NCBI GenBank assembly: GCA_946480845.1
Contig: CAMLLJ010000134.1
Span: 1-7,569, forward strand
Source of the DNA: an uncultured Gemmatimonadota bacterium
Lineage (GTDB): Bacteria; Gemmatimonadota; Gemmatimonadetes; Gemmatimonadales; GWC2-71-9
Length of the DNA: 7,569 nucleotides
Direction: 5' to 3'
Shown: positions 1 to 6,085 of the stretch, one piece after another
How the letters are laid out: each line of letters starts with the position of its first letter
How positions within the stretch are numbered: the first letter of the stretch is position 1
The notes under the pieces: generated by a model
Database searches by the model: none
What the model saw: only the letters and a program-made list of their open reading frames with translations
What the model was told of the DNA's origin: nothing
Program-made: the position numbers and the translations under genes

Positions 1-1060
1 CGCCGTAGCCCTCGGGCGCGAGGCAATCGTTGTTGAGCACGGTCCGCGGGTCGTCGGGGTTCTCCTTCATGTAGAACGCCTTGACGCCCTTCGGGTAGTT
101 GAAGACGAACACCGGCCGGTCGTACTGCGTGGCGAGCAGCGTCTCGTCGTCGCCGCCGAGGTCACTCCCCCAGGCGATGTCGGACCCGAGGGCGTTGAGG
201 CGGGTGACCGCGTCGGTGTAGGAGATCCGGGGGAACGGCGCCTGGACCCGCTCGAGGGGCGCCGTGTCGCGCTCGAGCTCCTTCAGCTCCTCCTTCCGCG
301 CTTCCAGCGCGCGGCCGACGATGTAGCTCACGAACGCTTCCTGCAGCTTCATGTTGGCGTCCGAGTCGTTGAACGCCACTTCGGGCTCCACCATCCAGAA
401 CTCGGTGAGGTGCCGCCGCGTCTTCGATTTTTCCGCGCGGAAGGTGGGGCCGAAGCAGTACACCTTGCCGAGTGCCGCGGCCGCCGCCTCGCCGTAGAGC
501 TGGCCGGTCTGCGCGAGGTACGCCTTGCCCAGGTCGAAGTAGTCGGTGGCGAACAGGTTCCCCGCCTCCTCGCCGATGGCGCCGGTCAGGATCGGGGTGT
601 CCACCAGCGTGAAGCCGTTGCTGTTGAGGAAGTCCCGGATCGCGTCCACCACCTCGTGCCGCACCCGGGCCACGGCCACCTGCCGCCGGCTGCGGAGCCA
701 GAGGTGTCTATGCTCGAAGAGGAAAGTCGTCCCATGCTCTTTAGGAGTGATGGGAAAGTCGGCGCTGGCGCCGAGCCGCTTCAGTCCGCGGACGGTCAGC
801 TCGACGCCGCCGGGCGCCCGCTCGTCGCTCCGGACCGTGCCGGTCACTTCGACGCTCGTCTCCTGGGTGAGCTCCTGGAAAAGGGCCCAGATGTCGTCGC
901 CGACTTCCTTCTTCGAGAGCACGGCCTGCAGGTAGCCGGTGCCGTCCCGGAGCACGAGGAAGGCGATCTTCCCGCTCGAGCGGGTCGTGGCGACCCACCC
1001 GCGCACCAGCACGTCGCTGCCGGCGAGTGGTCCAAGCTCCTCGATCTGCGCCACCGTCAT
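1..1060 (-). CDS. asnS: Asparagine--tRNA ligase, 5' part (C-terminus beyond left edge)
   Basis: Class II aminoacyl-tRNA synthetase that charges tRNA-Asn with asparagine in the cytoplasm. About 353 residues are visible. An N-terminal OB-fold anticodon-binding domain (about residues 1-100, with VLVRGWVATTRSSGKIAFLVLRDG-type content split around residue 30) is followed by the catalytic domain. Motif 2 is clear from residue 207 as FRAEKSKTRRHLTEFW followed by MVEPE, which distinguishes AsnRS from AspRS. Further AsnRS hallmarks are AYLAQTGQLY before motif 2, and FNYPKGVKAFYMK and LAPEGYG near the left edge. Motif 3 lies outside the window. ATG at 1060 is the only good start: an in-frame TAG lies at 1108-1106 and the OB fold begins soon after. 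No Shine-Dalgarno is obvious. A sigma70-like promoter lies 43 bases upstream. It diverges from the propeller gene. Its presence implies a direct route to Asn-tRNA, although GatCAB could also exist elsewhere. Identity is very secure. Confidence 0.97.
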   Translation of the reverse strand, partial: MTVAQIEELGPLAGSDVLVRGWVATTRSSGKIAFLVLRDGTGYLQAVLSKKEVGDDIWALFQELTQETSVEVTGTVRSDERAPGGVELTVRGLKRLGASADFPITPKEHGTTFLFEHRHLWLRSRRQVAVARVRHEVVDAIRDFLNSNGFTLVDTPILTGAIGEEAGNLFATDYFDLGKAYLAQTGQLYGEAAAAALGKVYCFGPTFRAEKSKTRRHLTEFWMVEPEVAFNDSDANMKLQEAFVSYIVGRALEARKEELKELERDTAPLERVQAPFPRISYTDAVTRLNALGSDIAWGSDLGGDDETLLATQYDRPVFVFNYPKGVKAFYMKENPDDPRTVLNNDCLAPEGYG

Positions 1061-1078
1061 GCCACGTCCACGATTGGA

Positions 1079-2140
1079 ATGGGGATGCGAATTGGAGGCT
1101 GGAGTCTAGCGGCGCTGGGAATGAGCGTCAACGCGGCGTGCGCCAATTTCCGCCCCCCTCCGCCCGAGGTGGCGCCGGAGGCGGCGGGAGCCGCGCCCGC
1201 CGAAGTCTGGTCGGTGAAGGCCGGCCGCGGCATCACCGATCCGCTGGTGGTGACCGGCTCGACCGCGCTCCTCGCCGGGACCGACCGGGTGCTGCGCGCG
1301 ATCTCGGTGGACGACGCCAGCGAACGCTGGAGCCGCCGCCTCCCGGGAGCGGCGGTCGGCGGCGTAGCGCTCCGCGACTCGGTGCTCTACCTCGCCACCC
1401 ACCGGCCCCAGGGGCGCATCGTCGCGCTGCAAGTGGAGAGCGGCCTCCGCCTCTGGGAGACGTCGTCGGGCGAGGCGACCACGGGCGTGGGCATCGCCGA
1501 CGGCCTGGTCGGCGTGGTGAACAACCGGGGCGACCTCGTCGCGCTCGACGAGCGCACCGGCCGCCAGCGCTGGGCGCGCCGGGTGGGGCTGTCGCGGGTG
1601 GCCCCTGCCGGCGCCGGTAATGCGTTCGTGATCGCGACGCAGGATTCCCTGCTCCGCGTCGAGACCACCGCCGGCCGCACCACCCACCGCCGGGAGAGCC
1701 CGGGGCCGGTGCTCGACGGCTGGGTCCTGCTCGACGGCCGGCTCGTGGCGCCGACCGGTGATTCACTGGTCGTGGCGATCGACCCCGCCACCCTGGCCAC
1801 CGCCTGGACCGCCCGGGTCGATTCCCCCGTGATGGGCGACCTGGCCGTCCGCGGCGATACCGTCTGGGCGGTGACCCGCATCGGCTCGCTCTACCGCATC
1901 GTGCAGGGCAGGCCGGAGCGCCTCGCCTCGCTCGGCGCCCCGGTGACCACGGGGGTGGCGCTGGTCGGTGACCTGCTCGTCTTCGGCGCGGCCGACGGTC
2001 TCCTGCGCGCCCTGGCGCCGGACGGCCGCGAAGTGTGGCGGGTGGGACTCTCCTGGAACATCACCGTGGATCCGGTCGCGCTGTCCGACGGCTTCATCGC
2101 CCTGGGCGGCGACGGCGACCTGCACCGGTTCCGGCCATGA
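1079..2140 (+). CDS. PQQ-like beta-propeller repeat exported protein (possible lipoprotein, BamB-like)
   Basis: Predicted 353-residue exported protein with a WD/PQQ-type beta-propeller. The N-terminus (MGMR, then a hydrophobic stretch to about residue 20) looks like a signal peptide ending at Cys21 in the sequence NAAC. The -3 Asn makes this a poor lipobox, so lipidation is uncertain. A Pro/Ala-rich linker (about residues 24-41) follows, as is common in tethered lipoproteins. Repeats carrying the blade motif of a Trp after a turn occur at about residues 42-47 (AEVWSV), 82-88 (ERWSRRL), 122-128, 162-168 (RQRWARR), 240-246 and 318-323 (EVWRVG), suggesting six to seven blades. BamB-type proteins share this fold and act in outer-membrane protein assembly, but no specific feature proves that role. 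A second ATG at 1085 is equally plausible; neither has a strong Shine-Dalgarno. The same frame stays open back to 410, but that part is antisense to asnS. It overlaps the next gene by ATGA. Confidence 0.85.
   Translation: MGMRIGGWSLAALGMSVNAACANFRPPPPEVAPEAAGAAPAEVWSVKAGRGITDPLVVTGSTALLAGTDRVLRAISVDDASERWSRRLPGAAVGGVALRDSVLYLATHRPQGRIVALQVESGLRLWETSSGEATTGVGIADGLVGVVNNRGDLVALDERTGRQRWARRVGLSRVAPAGAGNAFVIATQDSLLRVETTAGRTTHRRESPGPVLDGWVLLDGRLVAPTGDSLVVAIDPATLATAWTARVDSPVMGDLAVRGDTVWAVTRIGSLYRIVQGRPERLASLGAPVTTGVALVGDLLVFGAADGLLRALAPDGREVWRVGLSWNITVDPVALSDGFIALGGDGDLHRFRP
1103..1131 (-). promoter_or_regulatory. Predicted sigma70-type promoter of asnS
   Basis: On the minus strand, TTGACG (1131-1126, five of six matches to the -35 consensus) is followed after exactly 17 bases by TAGACT (1108-1103, four of six matches to TATAAT). 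Transcription would begin near 1096, giving a leader of about 36 bases before the asnS ATG at 1060. The element lies wholly inside the first codons of the divergent propeller gene. The hexamers and spacing are seen directly; promoter activity is inferred. Confidence 0.6.
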
Positions 2141-2592
2141 GGACATTGCACCGGTTCGGCGTCCTGCTGCTGCTCCTCTGCTCGGCTCGCGCCATGGCGG
2201 CCCAGCGGAGCCCCGCTCCCGTCAAGTACGGCAAGTGGGCGGTGCTCGCCACATCCATCGGACTCAACATCCTGGCGGCCGACGCCCACCGCGACGCCGA
2301 CCGCGTCTTCGAGGAGATCGAGGCGCGCTGCGAGACGGACCCGGCGCTGTGCGATGTCGCCGGGGGGAGCTACATCGACCCCGTGAACGAGGCGCTGTAC
2401 CAGGAGACGCTGCGGCTCGACCGCCGCTCGCGCACCTTCCTCGTCACGGGCGAGGCCGCGTTCCTCGGCGCGGCCGCGCTGTTCATCTGGGAATTCGCCC
2501 GGCCCAAGGCCCCGCCCGACAACGTGCCGTTCGAGCCGGAGGTGTCGGTGCGGAACGGCGTCACCCGCCTCGGTCTTCGCGTCGCCTGGTGA
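2137..2592 (+). CDS. Small exported/membrane protein of unknown function
   Basis: I do not recognise a family for this 151-residue protein. The N-terminus has a basic start (MRTLHR), a Leu-rich core (GVLLLLLC) and an ARAMAAQ end that fits signal peptidase I cleavage near residue 22. Two further hydrophobic segments lie at about residues 33-49 and 100-120. Between them is a charged helical-looking region containing two cysteines (C65 and C72) and IDPVNEALYQET. The C-terminal tail is Pro-rich (ARPKAPPDN) and ends in a beta-like GVTRLGLRVAW with a terminal Trp. The start at 2137 was chosen because its ATG overlaps the TGA of the propeller gene (ATGA) and puts the signal peptide exactly at the N-terminus; the frame is open further upstream to 2035, but inside the propeller gene. 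There is no independent Shine-Dalgarno, so translation is probably coupled to the propeller gene, and the two products may work together in the envelope. Confidence 0.75.
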   Translation: MRTLHRFGVLLLLLCSARAMAAQRSPAPVKYGKWAVLATSIGLNILAADAHRDADRVFEEIEARCETDPALCDVAGGSYIDPVNEALYQETLRLDRRSRTFLVTGEAAFLGAAALFIWEFARPKAPPDNVPFEPEVSVRNGVTRLGLRVAW

Positions 2593-2598
2593 CGCCCG

Positions 2599-2622
2599 GG
2601 GGGCGCGCCTAGGCGCGCCCCC
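2599..2622. terminator. Perfect 24-bp palindrome between convergent genes, probable bidirectional terminator
   Basis: Two GGCGCGCC octamers (2602-2609 and 2612-2619) separated by TA, extended outward by G and C runs, form a perfect inverted repeat centred between 2610 and 2611. It starts six bases after the stop of the rightward gene pair and contains the TAG stop (2611-2609) of the leftward glycine-rich gene at its centre. Either transcript would fold into a very stable GC hairpin with at most a four-base CTAG loop. No U-tract follows on either side, so a classical intrinsic terminator is not certain; U-less hairpins are reported in high-GC bacteria. A dimeric protein-binding site is the alternative. 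Confidence 0.5.
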
Positions 2623-2983
2623 GGTGCCCCACCGCCCCACCCAGCAGGCCCGCCACAACGGAGCTGATCGTGCCGATGCCGATGGTCTGGCCCGTCACGT
2701 CGCCGAGCAGCGCGGAAACGATGGTCCCGATCAGGCCCGCGACGCCGCCCGCAATCGCGCCGCCGCTCGCCGACCCGCCACGGCTCGCGCGGCCGGCCCA
2801 GCGCGAGAAGGGGTACCCGGTGACCGCCGCGATGCCGGTCCCGCCGACAGCGAAGCCATTCCGCACCGGCTCGCTGTAGTGGCCGAGCACCACCATCGCC
2901 ACCTGGAGCAGGGTCCCCACGATCGTCGCCTTGCCGAGCGCTCCCTGGCCTGCGAGTCCCTGCGTGCCGGTCCGAGCTTCCAT
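2609..2983 (-). CDS. Glycine-rich small membrane protein, unknown function
   Basis: Protein of 124 residues, roughly a quarter glycine (30 residues), with no recognised family. Hydrophobic segments are at about residues 19-36 (ATIVGTLLQVAMVVLG), 43-58, 73-94 (GGAIAGGVAGLIGTIVSALL) and 100-119 (TIGIGTISSVVAGLLGGAVG). The GxxxG-like spacing suggests tightly packed transmembrane helices or a glycine-zipper protein. Basic residues cluster between segments two and three (SRWAGRASR) and at the C-terminus (HRGRA). There is no signal peptide. The start at 2983 is well supported by a strong Shine-Dalgarno GGGAGGAG six bases upstream, the best in the window. It lies 66 bp downstream of recG on the same strand, so it may be last in that transcript, although the gap is the largest in the cluster and could hold its own promoter; I see no convincing -35/-10 pair. 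The stop is inside the terminator palindrome. Confidence 0.75.
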   Translation of the reverse strand: MEARTGTQGLAGQGALGKATIVGTLLQVAMVVLGHYSEPVRNGFAVGGTGIAAVTGYPFSRWAGRASRGGSASGGAIAGGVAGLIGTIVSALLGDVTGQTIGIGTISSVVAGLLGGAVGHRGRA

Positions 2984-2989
2984 GGCGTG

Positions 2990-2997
2990 CTCCTCCC
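2990..2997 (-). promoter_or_regulatory. Strong Shine-Dalgarno of the glycine-rich gene
   Basis: Minus-strand GGGAGGAG lies six bases before the ATG at 2983. It fixes the start of that gene and stands out because none of the other visible starts in the window has a comparable site. Confidence 0.8.
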
Positions 2998-3049
2998 GTG
3001 AGTGTGCACTTCGGCGCGTCGGCGGATACCGTGCGCCGCTCCCTGCCCG

Positions 3050-5140
3050 TCATCCCGTCCGGAAGAACTCCACCGCGCGAGGAAACCGCGCCAGCGCGCG
3101 CTCCCGGAGCCGCTGATGTTCGCTCCGTACCAATGCCGGATCCGCCGCAATGATCTCGTCGGCGATGTCGCGGGTGCGCAGGAGCAGGTCCTCATCGTCG
3201 GGCAGGCGCGCATGCCGGACCTCGAACCCGCCGGACTGCCGCGCGCCGATCAGGTCACCCATGCCCCGCTCGGCGAGGTCCAGCTCGGCGATGCGGAAGC
3301 CGTCGTCGGTCCCCGCGAATGCCGCCAGCCGCTCGGGCGTCCCTTCCCCGGTCATGAGGATGCAGTAGCTCTCGCCACTCCCCCGCCCCACCCGGCCCCG
3401 GAGCTGGTGCAGCTGCGCCAGCCCGAAGCGCTCAGGATGCTCGATGACCATCGTGGTCGCGTTGGGCACGTCGATGCCCACTTCGATGACCGTCGTCGCC
3501 ACCAGGACGTGGACCTCGTTGGCGCGGAAGGCACGCATCACGGCGTCGCGCTCCTCGGCCTTCATCCTCCCATGCACCAGCCCGACCGCGAGTGACGGCC
3601 ACAGCCCCGCGAGCGACTCGGCCATCGTCGTGGCGGCGCGCAGGTCGGCGCGCTCCGATTCCTCGATCACCGGGAGCACCACGTAGGCCTGCCGCCCGGA
3701 CCGGCACTCGCGCTCGATGAACGCGAGCACCCGGCCGCGCTGGGCCTCGGTGCGGAGCGCCGTGCGGACGGCGCCGCGGCCGGGCGGCTTCTCGCGGAGC
3801 GTGCTCACGTCGAGGTCGCCGTAGCGCGTGAGCGCAAGCGAGCGGGGGATCGGGGTGGCGGTCAGCAGCAGCACGTCGGGGGCGGCGCCCTTCCCGATCA
3901 GCGCGGAGCGCTGCTCGACGCCGAACCGGTGCTGTTCGTCGATGACGGCGAGGCCGAGCCGGTGGAACCGCACGCTCTCCTGCACCAGGGCATGGGTCCC
4001 CACGACGAGGCGCGCAGAGCCCGCCGCGATGCGCTTGCGCGCCCCGGCCTTGCCGCCGGCGCTGAGCCGTCCCAGGAGAAGTTCCGGCGCGATCCCGATC
4101 GGCGCAAGCAGCCGCTCCAGGGTGGCTGCGTGCTGCTCCGCCAGCAGCTCCGTCGGGGCCATCAGCGCGGCCTGGTAGTCATTCTCGAGCGCGAGCAACA
4201 TGGCGAAGAGCGCCACGACCGTCTTCCCCGTGCCCACGTCCCCCATGAGCAGGCGGTGCATCCGCCGCTCCGACGTCATGTCGGCGATGATCTCGCCGGT
4301 AGCGTGCCGCTGGTCTGCCGTCAGCTCCCAGGGGAGGGACTCGCGGAGCTGGGTCGTAAGCGTGCGGTGCAGGGCGAACTGGACGCCGCCGCTGCGCGCG
4401 CGCCGCGCCACCGACCGCGCGCGCGACAGGGTGAGCTGGAGGTCGAGCAGCTCGTCGAAGGCGAGCCGGCGGCGCCCCTGCTCGGCCGCGGCCGCGCTGG
4501 TCGGGCGATGCACCGCCAGGAGCGCGTCGGCTAGCGCGGGCAGCTCGAGCGAGCGGCGCAGTCCTTCCGGAAGCAGGTCGGGGGCGAGGGGCACGAGCGC
4601 GTCGAGGTGCCGGTCGATGAGCCCCCGGATCACCCGGTGGCTCAGGCCCTCGGTGGCTGGATACACCGGCAGCACCTTGCCGGAGGCGAGCGGATCGGAG
4701 TCACCCTCGGTTTCCGCGAGGATGATGTACTCGCGCGGCGCCATCTGCCGCCCGTGATAGAAGCGGATCGGGCCGGAGACGAGGAGCACCTGGCCTACCG
4801 CGATGGTGCGGTCGAGGAATCCCTGCCCCGGCCATACGCACTCCAGCACGCCGCTGTCGTCCCGGATGACGGCGCTGAAGACGCGGAGGCCCTTGCGGGT
4901 GGGATGGACCGCCTTGGCGACCACGCGCCCTACGCAGGCGACCTCGTCGCCCACGCGCGCGCGGGCCACCGGAGTGACAGTGGACGCGTCGACGTAGCGA
5001 TGGGGGAGGTGCCAGAGGAGGTCCTGCGCGGTCTGGATGCCGAGCCGCGCCAGCGCGTCGGCCCGGCGCTCGCCGATCCCGGCGAGGAACTTCACCGGCA
5101 TGTCGAGCCGCACGGCGCCGGAGCGGCCGCGGACCGGCAT
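3050..5140 (-). CDS. recG: ATP-dependent DNA helicase RecG
   Basis: Superfamily 2 helicase that remodels stalled replication forks and branch-migrates Holliday junctions. At 696 residues it is full length for the family. The N-terminal part has the helix-hairpin-like FLAGIGERRADALARLGI (about 18-35) and the OB-fold wedge domain (about 65-145). The helicase core shows motif I GDVGTGKT (300-307), motif II DEQHRFGV (401-408), motif III LTATPIPR (426-433) and PPGR (452-455). The C-terminal RecA-like lobe shows VHGRMK (522-527), ATTVIEVGIDVPN (548-560) and QLRGRVGRG (579-587). The TRG region follows as RGMGDLIGARQSGG (625-638). All key residues are present. ATG at 5140 overlaps the ftsY stop as TGATG, indicating translational coupling; an alternative ATG at 5101 would remove 13 residues. 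Upstream in-frame codons to 5599 lie inside ftsY and are not real. No Shine-Dalgarno is seen. Confidence 0.98.
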   Translation of the reverse strand: MPVRGRSGAVRLDMPVKFLAGIGERRADALARLGIQTAQDLLWHLPHRYVDASTVTPVARARVGDEVACVGRVVAKAVHPTRKGLRVFSAVIRDDSGVLECVWPGQGFLDRTIAVGQVLLVSGPIRFYHGRQMAPREYIILAETEGDSDPLASGKVLPVYPATEGLSHRVIRGLIDRHLDALVPLAPDLLPEGLRRSLELPALADALLAVHRPTSAAAAEQGRRRLAFDELLDLQLTLSRARSVARRARSGGVQFALHRTLTTQLRESLPWELTADQRHATGEIIADMTSERRMHRLLMGDVGTGKTVVALFAMLLALENDYQAALMAPTELLAEQHAATLERLLAPIGIAPELLLGRLSAGGKAGARKRIAAGSARLVVGTHALVQESVRFHRLGLAVIDEQHRFGVEQRSALIGKGAAPDVLLLTATPIPRSLALTRYGDLDVSTLREKPPGRGAVRTALRTEAQRGRVLAFIERECRSGRQAYVVLPVIEESERADLRAATTMAESLAGLWPSLAVGLVHGRMKAEERDAVMRAFRANEVHVLVATTVIEVGIDVPNATTMVIEHPERFGLAQLHQLRGRVGRGSGESYCILMTGEGTPERLAAFAGTDDGFRIAELDLAERGMGDLIGARQSGGFEVRHARLPDDEDLLLRTRDIADEIIAADPALVRSEHQRLRERALARFPRAVEFFRTG

Positions 5141-6054
5141 CAGCCCAGGAGCTGCTCGGCGAACCGCCGCGCGTCGAAGGGCTCGAGGTCGTCGAGGGTC
5201 TCGCCGGTGCCGATGAACCGGATGGGGAGGCCGAGCTCGCGCCGGAGCGCGGCCACGGCGCCGCCGCGGGCACTGCCGTCGAGCTTGGTGACGATGACGC
5301 CGGTGGGCTCGACCGCCTGCGCAAAGAGGCGGCCCTGCTGGATGGCGTTCTGGCCGACGGTGCCGTCGAGCACGAGCAGTGTCTCGTGGGGCGCGCCCGG
5401 CTGCCGCCGCTTCACCACGCGCGCCACCTTGCCCAGCTCCTCCATCAGCCCCTCCTGCGTGTGCAGGCGGCCCGCCGTGTCGATCAGCACCGTGTCCGCC
5501 CCGCGCGCCGATGCCGCATCGATGGCGTCGAAGGCGACGGCGGCCGGATCGCCGCCGGGCGCCCCGCTCACGCAGGGAATGCCGAGGCGTCCGGCCCACA
5601 CCTGCAGCTGGGCGATCGCGCCGGCACGATAGGTGTCGGCAGCGGCGAGCAGGACGCTCCGCCCCTGCCGCTGGAGCCGGCGCGCGAGCTTGGCGACCGT
5701 GGTGGTCTTCCCCACGCCATTGACCCCCACCACGAGCACCACGGTGGGGCCTCCGGCCGCGCGCACGATCTCGGGGCTCGCGCCCGGTGAATCGAGCAGC
5801 GCTGCGAGCCGCGCCACCAGCGCCTCGCGGAGCTGGACGTCGGTCTTGAGCTTCCCGTCGCGCACGCCGTCCTCGAGGGCCTGCACCAGCTCGAGCGTCG
5901 ACGCCACCCCGAAGTCCGCCTCGATCAGCAGGCGTTCCATCGTCTCGAGGTCGTCGGCGTTGAGCCCGCGGACCAGCGCGCCGACGTCGGTGAGCGCCAG
6001 GCGCTTGATGCGCTGCCAGAGACTCCGCTTTTCCTCGCCGATTCGACCTGTCAT
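5140..6054 (-). CDS. ftsY: Signal recognition particle receptor FtsY
   Basis: SRP GTPase that docks Ffh-ribosome complexes at the inner membrane for co-translational insertion of membrane proteins. The 304-residue protein has only the N and G domains; the acidic A domain found in E. coli is absent, as in several other bacteria. The N-domain helices fill about residues 8-95. The GTPase elements are G1 GVNGVGKTT (110-118), G2 DTYRAGAIAQLQVW (140-153), G3 DTAGR (192-196), G4 TKLDGSARGG (256-265) and G5 IGTGE (281-285), followed by LDDLEPFD. All nucleotide-binding residues are intact. An in-frame TAG at 6066-6064 makes ATG 6054 the first ATG of the frame. There is no Shine-Dalgarno; a TAGATT element placed just upstream suggests a leaderless message in addition to any read-through from the upstream gene 31 bp away. 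The stop overlaps the recG start by one base. Confidence 0.98.
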   Translation of the reverse strand: MTGRIGEEKRSLWQRIKRLALTDVGALVRGLNADDLETMERLLIEADFGVASTLELVQALEDGVRDGKLKTDVQLREALVARLAALLDSPGASPEIVRAAGGPTVVLVVGVNGVGKTTTVAKLARRLQRQGRSVLLAAADTYRAGAIAQLQVWAGRLGIPCVSGAPGGDPAAVAFDAIDAASARGADTVLIDTAGRLHTQEGLMEELGKVARVVKRRQPGAPHETLLVLDGTVGQNAIQQGRLFAQAVEPTGVIVTKLDGSARGGAVAALRRELGLPIRFIGTGETLDDLEPFDARRFAEQLLG

Positions 6055-6060
6055 CGATGG

Positions 6061-6066
6061 AATCTA
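6061..6066 (-). promoter_or_regulatory. -10-like element placed for a leaderless ftsY transcript
   Basis: Minus-strand TAGATT (TANNNT pattern, four of six TATAAT matches) ends six bases before the ATG at 6054, so the expected +1 falls on the A of ATG. The region between it and the start has no Shine-Dalgarno. The nearest 17-base-spaced -35 hexamer (GTGAGG) is weak. TANNNT directly upstream of a start is the known signature of leaderless genes, for example in Deinococcus. Activity here is inferred. Confidence 0.4.
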
Positions 6067-6085
6067 ACTGGTCACCGGCGACGCC

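Noticed and set aside
700..765. Locally AT-richer patch with TATGCT and AGGAGTGATGG, resembling a promoter and ribosome site on the plus strand
   Set aside because: It lies in the middle of asnS, antisense; the frame it would start (inside 546-935) has no recognisable product, and no matching -35 was found.
410..1078. Long plus-strand open frame joined to the start of the propeller gene
   Set aside because: It is antisense to clear AsnRS coding sequence, its translation is Arg/Glu/Ala-rich without domain features, and the signal peptide places the true start at 1079 or 1085.
2624..3001. Plus-strand open frame opposite the glycine-rich gene
   Set aside because: Its translation is His/Arg/Ala-rich with no structure, whereas the minus-strand frame has clean hydrophobic segments and a strong Shine-Dalgarno.
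5141..5599. N-terminal extension of RecG by about 150 codons
   Set aside because: It runs in another frame through the FtsY GTPase domain, is Arg/Gly-rich low-complexity, and RecG is already full length from 5140.
3002..5790. Several long plus-strand open frames opposite recG and ftsY (for example 3929-4534 and 4607-5632)
   Set aside because: These are expected in GC-rich DNA opposite real genes; they show no family resemblance or credible ribosome site, while both minus-strand genes have complete motif sets.
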